From: Opitutales bacterium
GTDB lineage: Bacteria > Verrucomicrobiota > Verrucomicrobiia > Opitutales > T3Sed10-336
Assembly (NCBI GenBank): GCA_007132315.1
Contig: SLOW01000298.1
Coordinates: 1-34,417, forward strand
Reading direction: 5' to 3'
DNA length: 34,417 bases
Shown here piece by piece: positions 22,300 through 30,863 of the stretch (within the stretch, counting starts at the first letter, position 1; every line of letters begins with the position of its first letter). Made by a program: the position numbers and the translations under genes. A model generated the notes under the pieces. The model saw nothing but the letters and a program-made list of their open reading frames with translations, ran no database searches and was not told the origin of the DNA.

Positions 22300-24672
22300 T
22301 CAATCGCCCGACGCCGTTTCCGGTCGAATAACGAGCGTGGGCGGGACGTCCGCGGGGAACCTGGCTACGCCCAGGCGGGCCAGACCGTGGCGGGTGTGGT
22401 AGCTTTGCTCGCCGAGCCGGACTTCGCCGGCGTCCGGGGTGTGAAAAATCTGGGTGTGACCGTTTCGGGTCACTCGGATTTCCTCGGACCCGACGTCGAT
22501 AGCCGTGGAGTTTTCACCGTCGGTTTCGAAAACGGGCCATACCATTCCCAGGAGCGGCGCGCCGCCTGAGGCCGATGCGGTGAGCCTAAGTTCCTCCGGC
22601 TCCAGAACATAATGTTCGCGCACCTCTTCGACGCCGCGAAATTCCCCGTGGTAGGTCAGGGTGAAATCGATTCGTTCGGGGTCCTGAGCGTCAATCGTTA
22701 GATCAACGGTGTCGATCGCCCGTTTGTCGTACTCGCCGAGTCGCCGCCATTGGCCATCGGAATCGCGCCAGGTCAAACCGGCCGCCGCGAACAGCCGGGA
22801 CTCATCCCGTTGAGCGACACCGTCGCCGGGGCCGAGGAGCGGGTCGCCGGCGGGGTGGTGGACGCGGAGCAGACCGGTGGCGTGGAGGTTGGGCAGACCC
22901 GCGGTGTCGATCAGAACGTAGTGACCGCCGGCGTTCGCGATCACGGTGTGAAAGTCCTCGCGGAGATCGAGCAGGAAGCCTCCGGTTTCGACCGGAGTCA
23001 ACTGTTCGCGCCAGACCGGAACGTCCTGGTTTTCCGTGAAAGCGGCGTGGTGGTGTGCCAGGGCCAGCAGGGCCACGGTCAGGAGGTTGGCGGAGGAATG
23101 GTGCGAAGTGGCCTCGAAGCCGTGGCGCTCCTTGGGAGGGTACCGGTTCTTGACGATCCAGAAATCCTTTTCCGGACGAACCCAGTCTCGCAACGAGGCC
23201 AGCGAAAGGCGGGCGGCTCGCTTGAAGACGCCGGCCAGTACCGGATCGCCCGCTTCGATGGCCCGCCGGGCGTGGATTTCGAATGCGGCACATTGGAGGG
23301 CTTCGTTCCATTGGTGCTGGGAACCCCGTCCGCCGATCGGCAACGTTCCGTGCGGCGATTGCAGAAACAGGCTGGTCAGCGCACCCCGGTCCATCAGGAC
23401 GTTCAGTTTATTGGCGAACGCACCGGTGTAGCCGTGTGTCAGCATATCGGTGAGCCAGAAGCGCGCGAAGAGATCGTAAGCCAGAGATTCGCCTCCGGGG
23501 TCGAGGTAGAGACCCCAAGGCGTGAAGAAGCGTCCGTGTTCCCGGAGTGAACGGTCCACATATGCTCCGTTTTCACGCAGACCGAGATCCTGCAGCCGGG
23601 CCTCGCCACTGAGCGCCGAAACGTTCCAGTGTCCGCCGCCGGGTGGAGCGCGATAGACCTGAGAAGGCTCCAGTCCGGCAAGTGTTGTCCGCCACCGGTC
23701 GAGTCGTTCCTCTTCGACAGTATCCTGGAGGAAGGGCAGCGTCCGGGCCAGCAGGGAAACGTGGAAATCCTCGTACTGGTTGGAGCCCTGCCCGTTGGCC
23801 AGACCATTCACAGCGTGATCCATGGCATCGGAAGCCAATTGAATGAGTGACGCGCTTCCGTCGGCCTTCGCCGCCACCGCCGCCGCGAGGGCGTAAGCGG
23901 GAGTCGCGTAACGGGTTTCCTCGTCGGCGTACGGATCGATGATAGCGCCGCTGTCTTCCTGGTAATCACGAAACGCCTCCACCACGCATCGAAGCAGGTC
24001 GAGGTAGTCGTTGCGGTTGAGACCGGTTTCATCCGGCGGTTTGCGATTGCTGATCGCTGCGCGGAATTCGGCGGCCAAGGGAGCCGTGGGGTCGGGGCTT
24101 TCCGCCGCGCGGCTCCAATGCTCCGGCGCCGGCAGCGGCGTGCGTGCGATTTCCTCCGAAACCAAATCGTCCTCCCGTTCAAGCGCTAACGCGTTGACGA
24201 CCCAGCGATTGCGCTCGGTTTCGAGGGTGATTTCCAGAAAACCTTCGGTGACGGGAATGGATGCCGATGATGTTACATACTGTCCGGGCAGCGGATACAT
24301 GCGGGGAAAGTCGATGCCGTCGGCGTTAACGGAAACCAGGGTGGAATGGTTGGTCGTCGCCCGGTTGCCCGAAGTGACCGTCAAGCGGTAAACGCCAGGT
24401 TCCAAATCAACCCGAAATACAGCCGCGTCGGCGGACCAGGCGAAATCCCGGCGCAGCGAATCGGGCCGTTCCTCGTCGGTGGTGGCCACCAGTGCTTCCG
24501 GCATCCACCCAAAACCGGCGTCCTGGTTGTAGAGGGTTGTTTCATCGACACTCAGGTAGCTGTCGGCCGTATCCGCGCCGCCGAAATCGAATCGCGGTCC
24601 GGCGGCGAGGTGCCCGGCTGTGAAAAGACAGAGCAAGGCGACGGAAAAGCAGCGCACAATATTGGTAGTCAT
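22300..24672 (-). CDS. Secreted polysaccharide-active protein with galactose-binding-like N-domain
   Basis: About 790 residues with a signal peptide (MTTNIVRCFSVALLCLFTAG, cleavage near LAAG). The N-terminal domain reads RFDFGGADTADSYLSVDETT and GFGWM, then VYRLTVTSGN and a jelly-roll end WVVNALALER. This FDFG...GYG-type domain fronts rhamnogalacturonan lyases and acetylesterases, so carbohydrate binding is likely. Residues ~200-560 are helical with repeated Trp/His/Asp-rich turns (NQYEDFHVSLLARTLPFLQ, GGRGSQHQWNEALQCAAFE, ATSHHSSANLLTVALLALAH), like an (alpha/alpha) toroid lyase or hydrolase. A beta-sandwich ends the chain. I cannot assign a CAZy family. The ATG at 24672 lacks a clear ribosome-binding site. 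It faces away from the hypothetical gene at 24925. Confidence 0.7.
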   Translation of the reverse strand: MTTNIVRCFSVALLCLFTAGHLAAGPRFDFGGADTADSYLSVDETTLYNQDAGFGWMPEALVATTDEERPDSLRRDFAWSADAAVFRVDLEPGVYRLTVTSGNRATTNHSTLVSVNADGIDFPRMYPLPGQYVTSSASIPVTEGFLEITLETERNRWVVNALALEREDDLVSEEIARTPLPAPEHWSRAAESPDPTAPLAAEFRAAISNRKPPDETGLNRNDYLDLLRCVVEAFRDYQEDSGAIIDPYADEETRYATPAYALAAAVAAKADGSASLIQLASDAMDHAVNGLANGQGSNQYEDFHVSLLARTLPFLQDTVEEERLDRWRTTLAGLEPSQVYRAPPGGGHWNVSALSGEARLQDLGLRENGAYVDRSLREHGRFFTPWGLYLDPGGESLAYDLFARFWLTDMLTHGYTGAFANKLNVLMDRGALTSLFLQSPHGTLPIGGRGSQHQWNEALQCAAFEIHARRAIEAGDPVLAGVFKRAARLSLASLRDWVRPEKDFWIVKNRYPPKERHGFEATSHHSSANLLTVALLALAHHHAAFTENQDVPVWREQLTPVETGGFLLDLREDFHTVIANAGGHYVLIDTAGLPNLHATGLLRVHHPAGDPLLGPGDGVAQRDESRLFAAAGLTWRDSDGQWRRLGEYDKRAIDTVDLTIDAQDPERIDFTLTYHGEFRGVEEVREHYVLEPEELRLTASASGGAPLLGMVWPVFETDGENSTAIDVGSEEIRVTRNGHTQIFHTPDAGEVRLGEQSYHTRHGLARLGVARFPADVPPTLVIRPETASGD

Positions 24673-24812
24673 GGGTACAGGTGTGGGATCCCGGTCCAGG
24701 GTTGGCTTCAAAACGAAGCATGCCATCGTGTGATACAACGGCAACGCCCCTCCGGCCTGCCGGTATGTCGTCGGGAGTTTCATCACTGTTTCTCCGGATC
24801 ACGAGGAATGCC

Positions 24813-24837
24813 ATATTGTTCCGGAAATTTGCAATAT
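24813..24837. promoter_or_regulatory. Inverted repeat upstream of the secreted lyase-like gene
   Basis: ATATTG (24813-24818) and CAATAT (24832-24837) flank TTCCGGAA (a perfect palindrome, 24819-24826). The site lies in the 250-bp gap between two divergent genes, 140 bases from the ATG at 24672. It may be a regulator site for either gene; no family was recognised. Confidence 0.3.
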
Positions 24838-24924
24838 AAGGTTTTTTTGTCTGGAAGGGAACACCCGTGAGTTCGCTATGTCGCGGGTCAATTGGAACTT
24901 GATGTATCCGCGGGGGCACGAACA

Positions 24925-25680
24925 ATGGATTGGCGTATGAGGTCTAAGATCACTATCCCACATCTTTGGGATCAAGCGAGAACCGTTATTTCAGCGGGAT
25001 TGGGCGCGACTCTGGCAGGTGTTCTTGTCGTTGGGTGGTCGTCGGTTTCCGGAGCCGATGAAGCCGGCGATACCGAAGAGCTGCGGAATAATTCTCCTTT
25101 TATCCCTGAGGATTTTGTGGATCCCGACGATCGCCGATCCCCCAAGCCCGAACCGGAGCCGGAACCCGAGCCGCGTGACGATCCGCTCGATGATCTCCAG
25201 TTGCGCGGCATTACCGTGGTCGGCGACGAGGAGTTGTTCAGCCTTCACGATCCCTCCAGCGAGGAAAGTTTTTGGCTGGCCGTCGATCAGAGCGAGGGAG
25301 ATTACACGTTGTTGGCCTTCGACGATTCAGCGGAGTCGGTCACTGTGGGACGGGGCGATCGCGAGCGTTCCATCGTGCTAAACGAAGCCGAGATTGAAGC
25401 ACTGTCCGAGGATGAGTTAGAGCGCCGGCAGCAGGAGGAGAGCGAACGGCGCGAACGGATGATGGAGCAGGCGGGCGTTACGTCGGCGGATGAAACCGAC
25501 CGTGCCGGTGGCCCCCCTTCCGAGGATTCCCAGGTTGACGCGACCCGGCCCGATGGTCCGACGGAAGCCGCCGACGAGGGTCAGCCGGATGCCGAAGAGA
25601 CGGACGAACGCCTCCGGCAGGCGGCGGAGGAATTGCGCCAGCGGAGGGCGTTGCGCGGAAGCGGTGGTGAAGAGGATTGA
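24925..25680 (+). CDS. Secreted or anchored protein, possibly type II secretion/pilus accessory
   Basis: About 251 residues from the ATG at 24925 (24937 also possible). One hydrophobic segment (about 21-42, VISAGLGATLAGVLVVGWSS) is followed by an acidic linker with a Pro-Glu run (KPEPEPEPEPRD, about 77-88), a compact domain (LDDLQLRGITVVGDEELFSL, SFWLAVDQSEGDYTLLAFD, ESVTVGRGDRERSIVLNEAE), and a long Arg/Glu/Gln-rich charged C-terminus likely to be helical (ERRQQEESERRERMMEQ). The 'L.GI.VVG....SL.DP....FWL.VG.......DFD' pattern is reminiscent of GspC/PilP-like accessory domains. This is a pattern impression, not an assignment. The neighbouring genes give no support for a secretion system in this window. 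Confidence 0.6.
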   Translation: MDWRMRSKITIPHLWDQARTVISAGLGATLAGVLVVGWSSVSGADEAGDTEELRNNSPFIPEDFVDPDDRRSPKPEPEPEPEPRDDPLDDLQLRGITVVGDEELFSLHDPSSEESFWLAVDQSEGDYTLLAFDDSAESVTVGRGDRERSIVLNEAEIEALSEDELERRQQEESERRERMMEQAGVTSADETDRAGGPPSEDSQVDATRPDGPTEAADEGQPDAEETDERLRQAAEELRQRRALRGSGGEED

Positions 25681-25946
25681 TCTTTTAGGAATCTGTCGGG
25701 CTTGTACTTTCGGATAATCAATGCTTGAAGTCCCTCACTGCAAGGCGGCAAGGGAAGGGGTCGGCGGGGGTAATACCTAGCGCCGTGGTGACCGGAACAC
25801 CCGGTCGGCAGGGTGTCATCTTGTCAGTTGTCAGATCCGATTGCTGACGGAAGCCTCTGACAGTCATTCGTTTTTTGGGTTGATTCGGTGGACAGGCGGC
25901 AGCAGGGTCAAAGGTCTTATGTTATCCGGCATCAATTGAAGCCTTT

Positions 25947-27194
25947 ATGAGAAAGATTGAGAAATACACCTTCGGCATGGGGGATCGTTTCGCTCACCAG
26001 GGTGCGGCGCAACTCCGCGCGATCCTGGAAGCTCGCGAAAGCGGTATCGACGTGTTTCCGGTTTGGAACAAGTCGAATCGCGAACATCAGATCGTGGGAT
26101 CGCAACCCGAATCCCTGCGGGCCGAAGCGGACGGAGCGGTTGCCGGCGCCGGTTGGGACAAACCCTATTACGTCGATGCCGATCACGTGAACCTGAAGAC
26201 GGTTGACGCATTTCTGGAGCACAGTGATTTTTTCACCCTCGACGTTGCCGACCAGGTGGGTAAACCCGCGGGAGCTGACGTGGTGGACGCTTTTGTCCAA
26301 AAACACACCGATTTGTACGGAGAACTGACGATTCCAGGACTGGACGAAATATTGCGCTTGAGTGAAGCGGACGCCCGCGATGCCGCCGGTCGATTTCTGG
26401 AGGCCATTCGCGAAGCCGGCCGGATCCACCGGCATATCGCCGAACACAAACCGGACGGAGACTTCGTGATCGAGGTGTCGATCGACGAAACGGACGCCGC
26501 TCAGTCGCCGGCCGACCTGTTGCTTATCCTGGCCATGATCGCCGACGAAGACATTCCGGCCCAGACTGTGGCCCCCAAATTCACCGGACGATTCAACAAG
26601 GGCGTCGATTACGTGGGAGATCTGGAGCGCTTTGAAACCGAATTCGCCGCCGATCTGGCGATCGTGCGCTACGCGATGGAACGGTTCGGTTTGCCGGACA
26701 CCCTCAAGCTCAGCGTCCATTCCGGCAGCGACAAGTATTCGCTTTATCCGGTGATCAATCGCCTGTTGAAGAAATTCGACGCGGGCGTCCATGTGAAAAC
26801 GGCCGGGACCACCTGGCTGGAGGAAGTAATCGGCCTGGCCGAAGCCGGGGGCGACGGACTGGAACTGGCCAAGGACATTTACGTCGGAGCGCACGCCCGC
26901 TTTGAAGAGTTGACCGCGCCGTACGCAACCGTGATCGACATCGATTTCGACCAGTTGCCACGACCGGACGAGGCCAAGCAGTGGGATTCCGCCACGTTTC
27001 AGGCCACCCTGCGACATGCTCCGGACTCACCCGAATACAACAGGCATTTCCGGCAGCTGATCCACGTCGGTTTCAAAGTGGCCGCGTCCTTGGGTGACCG
27101 GTACACCGACGCCCTGCGGAAACACGAGTCCATCATCGCCGCCAACGTCAAAAACAATCTCCTCGACCGCCACATCCGGCCCATTTTCGGATAA
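25947..27194 (+). CDS. uxaE: Tagaturonate epimerase (UxaE family)
   Basis: A 415-residue protein. It begins KYTFGMGDRFAHQGAAQLRA and continues FPVWNKSNREHQIVGSQPES, PYYVDADHVNLKTVDAFLEH, DFFTLDVADQVG, VIEVSIDETDAAQSPADLLL, PKFTGRFNKGVDYVGDLERF and LSVHSGSDKYSLYP, matching UxaE, a metal-dependent tagaturonate/fructuronate epimerase. It links galacturonate and glucuronate breakdown by interconverting D-tagaturonate and D-fructuronate. His and Asp residues in DADHVN, VSIDET and SVHSGSDKYS probably form the metal site. The ATG at 25947 lacks a strong ribosome-binding site. It follows 265 bp with no gene. The presence of a lyase-like gene and a rhamnosidase remnant nearby suggests a pectin-type sugar locus. 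Confidence 0.9.
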   Translation: MRKIEKYTFGMGDRFAHQGAAQLRAILEARESGIDVFPVWNKSNREHQIVGSQPESLRAEADGAVAGAGWDKPYYVDADHVNLKTVDAFLEHSDFFTLDVADQVGKPAGADVVDAFVQKHTDLYGELTIPGLDEILRLSEADARDAAGRFLEAIREAGRIHRHIAEHKPDGDFVIEVSIDETDAAQSPADLLLILAMIADEDIPAQTVAPKFTGRFNKGVDYVGDLERFETEFAADLAIVRYAMERFGLPDTLKLSVHSGSDKYSLYPVINRLLKKFDAGVHVKTAGTTWLEEVIGLAEAGGDGLELAKDIYVGAHARFEELTAPYATVIDIDFDQLPRPDEAKQWDSATFQATLRHAPDSPEYNRHFRQLIHVGFKVAASLGDRYTDALRKHESIIAANVKNNLLDRHIRPIFG

Positions 27195-27279
27195 GCGGAC
27201 GTTTTGTTGATTGCGGATTAAGGATTCCTGATTGGCGGATTACGGGAAGTCGGGCTTAAAGCACCGACAGGCCGTCAAG

Positions 27280-27507
27280 CTACTTTTCCAGGATCTTACG
27301 CCGCTGGGCTCGATATTCGCATTCGGAAACGGCGCCTTCCTCGCGCGCCTTCTCGAGATCGAGCAGTTCCTGGCCCCGGGTGGTCTGGAAGTATTCGTGG
27401 CGGTGATGCTGGGTGCCGCCTCCAAGGGAGATATGACAACCCGAAGCGAGAAAGACGATGAGGAGGCCGCCCAAAGCGGCGATGATCAATCGTTGGCGCT
27501 TGTTCAT
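27280..27507 (-). CDS. Small SHOCT-domain lipoprotein
   Basis: A 75-residue protein. The lipoprotein signal MNKRQRLIIAALGGLLIVFL ends in LASGC with Cys24. After a His/Gly-rich spacer (HISLGGGTQHHRHEY) comes a short helical domain, ELLDLEKAREEGAVSECEYR AQRRKILE, of the SHOCT (short C-terminal) type with its LxxLKxxGxITxxEYxxxKxxLL pattern. SHOCT domains are found at the ends of many membrane proteins and are thought to help oligomerisation; the role here is unknown. It is oriented toward uxaE and lies between it and the rhamnosidase remnant. Confidence 0.75.
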   Translation of the reverse strand: MNKRQRLIIAALGGLLIVFLASGCHISLGGGTQHHRHEYFQTTRGQELLDLEKAREEGAVSECEYRAQRRKILEK

Positions 27508-27671
27508 GGGTTTACACGTGCACGAGGTGACGGTGTCGGAGTTTTTTTAGACCTTGCCGGCGAAGCCGGAACACATTCCGAGCCAGCCATGCACGGTATG
27601 GTGAGTGATGGCCGAAACTCTGTCAACTTGTCTTTGTGCGGTTGGACGTGCCGCCGGATGCGTTGTTTCCA

Positions 27672-28511
27672 TCAAACTGTATTCTTCGCGCCTCGTCGCA
27701 ATTGCACGCCTGGCGGGAGGCGGAGGCTCGGCAACCACCGTTTTCCCTTCCGTCTGCCGGAGACTTCGACGACTCCGTGCGGGGTGGGAATGCGTCCGCG
27801 CATGAAAGCGAGGTCGCCGGGGCGGGGGTGGAATTCGATTTCGGCGTAACCCGGTTTCACGGGGCGGACGCCGAGCACGGTACTCGAAAGAAAGAATACC
27901 GGAGCCGCCGACCAGCCGTGACAGTGGCTGCGGGTGAGGCGGCCCTTGCTGAGCGACCACATTTCCCAGAATGTGCTTGCGCCCTCGTCGATCATTAACC
28001 CCAATCCCGGCGAATGGTGTCCAGAAACTCGCGATCGCGTCCTTCCGCGGCCAAGGTTTCCAGCAGGAAGAACTCGAAGAATGAATTCCCGGCCGGCACG
28101 AAGCCTCGCGGCGGGCGGTGGACGATGTTTCGGCAGCGTTTTTCGCGGTCGCCTTCCGCGACCCCGGAAATGAGCGCGCGAGAGTGACGACGGGCAGATC
28201 CGCGCCTTCCAGTGGCGGTCCGTTTTCAGAATACGCGGCTTCGCGGCACCGCCGCGCCGGGCGGGGCCTTCGGCGAGCCGGAGCTCCGCCGCCAGGTACG
28301 GCGACAGATCGTATTCGTCGTATTTCCAGTGAGCGGGCCAATCGGGAACCGGGCCGAATCTGACGTATCTGCCGTTCGCATACAAGGTGTAGCGCGAGTC
28401 GGCCGTGATCTTAAGTGTCCCTTCACTCGGTCCGCGAAGAGAGAACGTCCGGCGGAAGCAAACGAATGCGTTGCGGTCGGGGTGAAGATCGCGGGGCCAT
28501 ATCCAGTTCAT
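27672..28511 (-). pseudogene. Alpha-L-rhamnosidase (GH78) remnant with lost catalytic core
   Basis: The start (ATG 28511) MNWIWPRDLHPDRNAFVCFR and the N-terminal beta domain (TADSRYTLYANGRYVRFGP, YDEYDLSPYLA) match GH78 alpha-L-rhamnosidases. From about 28175 another frame carries VPAGNSFFEFFLLETLAAEG and EFLDTIRRDWG, the late (alpha/alpha)6 region. At a C4 run (28000-28003, G4 on the coding strand) the frame shifts back to LMIDEGASTFWEMWS, SHCHGWSAAPVFFLSSTVLG and the C-terminal sandwich. Adding one G would restore DWGLM. About 840 bp remain of an expected ~2.3-2.7 kb; the middle, with the catalytic acids, is gone. The enzyme once cleaved terminal L-rhamnose, e.g. from rhamnogalacturonan. 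Confidence 0.85.
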
Positions 28512-28692
28512 TATGCAAATCGCTTTTGGTTGTTCGGCCGGCGGAACCTTGGTTGGAAAAAATCCGATCAACCTCGGGATTCATGTCGAGAATGTTGGGC
28601 GGAGGGTTCCGGGAAATCGTTGGAAAAATTTTTGGGACTGTGGTAGCCTGTTTTGATATCGAGCGGAAAATACCGAAGAAGGGATAGAGTCC

Positions 28693-29580
28693 ATGGCACG
28701 AGCGAACGAAACGGTATCCGGATTTTCGAAGAATACGGGCAGCGAGGATGCGCGCGTTTCCGGGCATGACCCAGGGCTGTACGATCACAACGCGGTTGCC
28801 GAGAAGATCGACGGGCTCGACGATATTACGGAGAAGCACCTCGACCGTTACCGTGAGCAGGGGTACCTGGCCGTGGAGAACGCGTTCACTCCTGAGGAAG
28901 TCAACACGGGATTGTCCGGGCTGATTCATCTGATCATGGGAGGGAATCCCGACTTTGAGGGCGTTTCTTTCGAGGCAAGCGCGCGGAAGGTTCTTTCCAC
29001 GCTGGGGGCCGAAGCCCGGCAGGACGCGGTCCGCAAGTTGATGTCGTTTGTGGAATACGACGAGCGATTAAAAGCTCTGGCGAACCACCCGAAGCTGATT
29101 CGCGTCGTCGAAAGGATCGTGGGCGAACGGGTCAGCTTGTTCCAGGACATGGCATTGCTGAAGCCACCCCGGGTGGGAACCGAGAAACCGTGGCATCAGG
29201 ATCACGCGTATTTCAATTACCCGCTGGACACGACGGTGGTCGGGGTGTGGATTGCGCTCGACGAAGCCACCCTGGAAAATGGGTGCATGCGGGTTCTCGC
29301 CGGCGGCCACAGGAAAGGGCCGGTGACGCACTTCAATCGGCGCGACTGGCAGATCTGCGACAAGGATATGGACGGGAAAAAAGGAGTGGTTGCGGTTCCG
29401 CTGAAGCCGGGCGGTCTCATGCTTTTCGACGGTCTCCTTCCACACGGGACACCCCGCAATAATTCTCCCAGCCGGCGCCGCGCGCTCCAGTTCCACTACC
29501 GGAACGAGCGTTCTCAAAAATGGAGCGAGGAAGAACGCCTGGCGCTCTTCGGCAGCGAGGGAAAAGGCGTGGCGTGTTGA
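28693..29580 (+). CDS. Phytanoyl-CoA dioxygenase (PhyH) family protein
   Basis: A 295-residue Fe(II)/2-oxoglutarate-dependent oxygenase. Iron ligands: His and Asp in TEKPWHQDHAYFNYPLD, distal His in DGLLPHGTPRNN, with the 2-oxoglutarate-binding arginine in RRRALQFHYRNE. YREQGYLAVENAFTPEEVN near the start and VGVWIALDEATLENGCMRVL are typical. Members hydroxylate small molecules of many kinds; the substrate is not evident. PhyH genes are frequently expanded in marine-host-associated and planctomycete/verrucomicrobial genomes. The start at 28693 has AAGGGA nearby. It is divergent from the rhamnosidase remnant and intact, in contrast to its neighbours. Confidence 0.92.
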   Translation: MARANETVSGFSKNTGSEDARVSGHDPGLYDHNAVAEKIDGLDDITEKHLDRYREQGYLAVENAFTPEEVNTGLSGLIHLIMGGNPDFEGVSFEASARKVLSTLGAEARQDAVRKLMSFVEYDERLKALANHPKLIRVVERIVGERVSLFQDMALLKPPRVGTEKPWHQDHAYFNYPLDTTVVGVWIALDEATLENGCMRVLAGGHRKGPVTHFNRRDWQICDKDMDGKKGVVAVPLKPGGLMLFDGLLPHGTPRNNSPSRRRALQFHYRNERSQKWSEEERLALFGSEGKGVAC

Positions 29581-29597
29581 GTCCGTCCGTGCGAACG

Positions 29598-29745
29598 CCT
29601 CAGCGAACCGGCACCCGGGGGAAAAGCTCGCCTTCCAGAGCTGTTCCCTCTTCGAGGTTCTACGGATCGGTGATGGAGTGAGGCTTCTCTCCAGAAAGAG
29701 GAAGCGCGATCCCGATCTGCTCCTCACGGAGCGACCTGCGAGGAG
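29598..29745 (-). other. Coding-like minus-strand fragment, unidentified
   Basis: One minus-strand frame reads SLREEQIGIALPLSGEKPHS, ITDP, a stop, then NLEEGTALEGELFPRVPVR and a TGA near 29600. The composition resembles a real protein C-terminus interrupted by one stop. It may be the tail of the metallophosphatase remnant upstream or of another lost gene. No family was recognised. Confidence 0.2.
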
Positions 29746-29751
29746 AACAGT

Positions 29752-30515
29752 CTAATCCCGAATACGGGTCTGGTAATGATCGATGTCGAGTAATACAAAA
29801 CTCATATAATCGCCGAAATCGAGAACGCCGTACCCCGAGTGGCCGGGAAAGGCGAAGAGGCTGTAGTAATACAGGGATATTTCCTCCCAAATGCATCGGT
29901 GTCTTCGTAGGCGTCGCGTCCCCGTCCCCCGCCCCAGTAATAACCGCCTCTAACTTCGTGGTTGCCGATACCGGCCAGGACGGGGATGACGCGTCCTTCG
30001 TCCGCAATTTCAAACGTTTCATGTTCACGCCAGGAATTCATGACGCCGGTAGCTCGCGTATCGAAGCCGATCTCCCCTTCCGTCATGAGTTCGCTCCGGG
30101 CGATTTCCTCTCCGTTCAGATAATACACCGCCCCGTCGTCAATGATCCGTTCCAGGCGGAGGCGCATGCCGTCGGTGGGACCTTCGTAGTCAAACGTCTT
30201 TCGAAAGTAATAGGTGATCTGATGTTCGTTGAGTTCCGTCTGTAACCCGGGTTCGGGCCAGCGGTGGTGGCGGTCCCATGTATCGTATCCCAGAAGGGCG
30301 GGGCCTTCCCGCCGATCGCTGTCGTCGTAATCGGAGCGCCGCCATTCGGTGCCCGAATCGACGTTTTCATCGTGGTATCGCCACGTCGCGTCAAAATCGA
30401 CAAGCACTTCGGCGTCGATCAGGGCTTCCGCTCGCGCCGCCATGAAGGTAATGCCGCAGACCGCCAATGAAAACGAGTACAATCGAAGCTGTCTAATTAG
30501 GGGAGAGTTGTTCAT
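29752..30515 (-). pseudogene. Secreted metallophosphatase remnant with internal deletion and frameshift
   Basis: A signal peptide (MNNSPLIRQLRLYSFSLAVC, start at the ATG at 30515) leads into a jelly-roll accessory domain: DATWRYHDE, ITYYFRKTFDYEGPTDGMRL, DDGAVYYLNGEEIARSELM and HETFEIADE. The sequence then jumps (about 30,000) into the later part of a purple-acid-type metallophosphatase: VIPVLAGIGNHEVRGGYYW. A +1 shift near 29880 continues as YYYSLFAFPGHSGYGVLDFG and YMSFVLLDIDHYQ, ending at a TAG (29752-29754). The early motifs (DxH, GD) and the C-terminal GHxH region are missing, so it cannot be active. Normal length is well above 500 residues. Confidence 0.8.
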
Positions 30516-30851
30516 GTCTTCATGCGCCATGGTTGATTCGTTGAGATCAAGCAAGAAACTTTCAACAAATCACGAATCATGGAACGCCGCTCTTTTTTAA
30601 ATACCTTCCTGAGTCCGTGAAATAATTCCAATAGAATAGTTTCAAATGGTTGATTAGTCGTATTTCGTGTCATTTTTTAACACTTTACCGGAGCACCCTG
30701 TAGGTGAACAAACCATGCGACTAAAAATAGCAAGGGACGAAGTGCGGAATACACAGACAGCGCCGGCCACCCGGGCGGGAAAGGCATGCGCCTGGTTTAA
30801 CGTATTCGCGAAGCGGCTGAACCGAGCTTGCCTGCCCCCTTGGCTTGGCGT
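30516..30851. other. Gap between two phosphoesterase remnants
   Basis: About 340 bases without a supportable gene on either strand. The left half is AT-rich (30590-30700) and could hold the promoter of the metallophosphatase remnant. Short open frames have no recognisable features. Confidence 0.5.
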
Positions 30852-30863
30852 ATGCTGCGAATC

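Noticed and set aside
25142..25176. Pro-Glu run in the hypothetical secreted protein as a PEP-CTERM-like or sorting signal.
   Set aside because: It lies in the middle of the protein as a linker, without the hydrophobic helix and basic tail that define PEP-CTERM.
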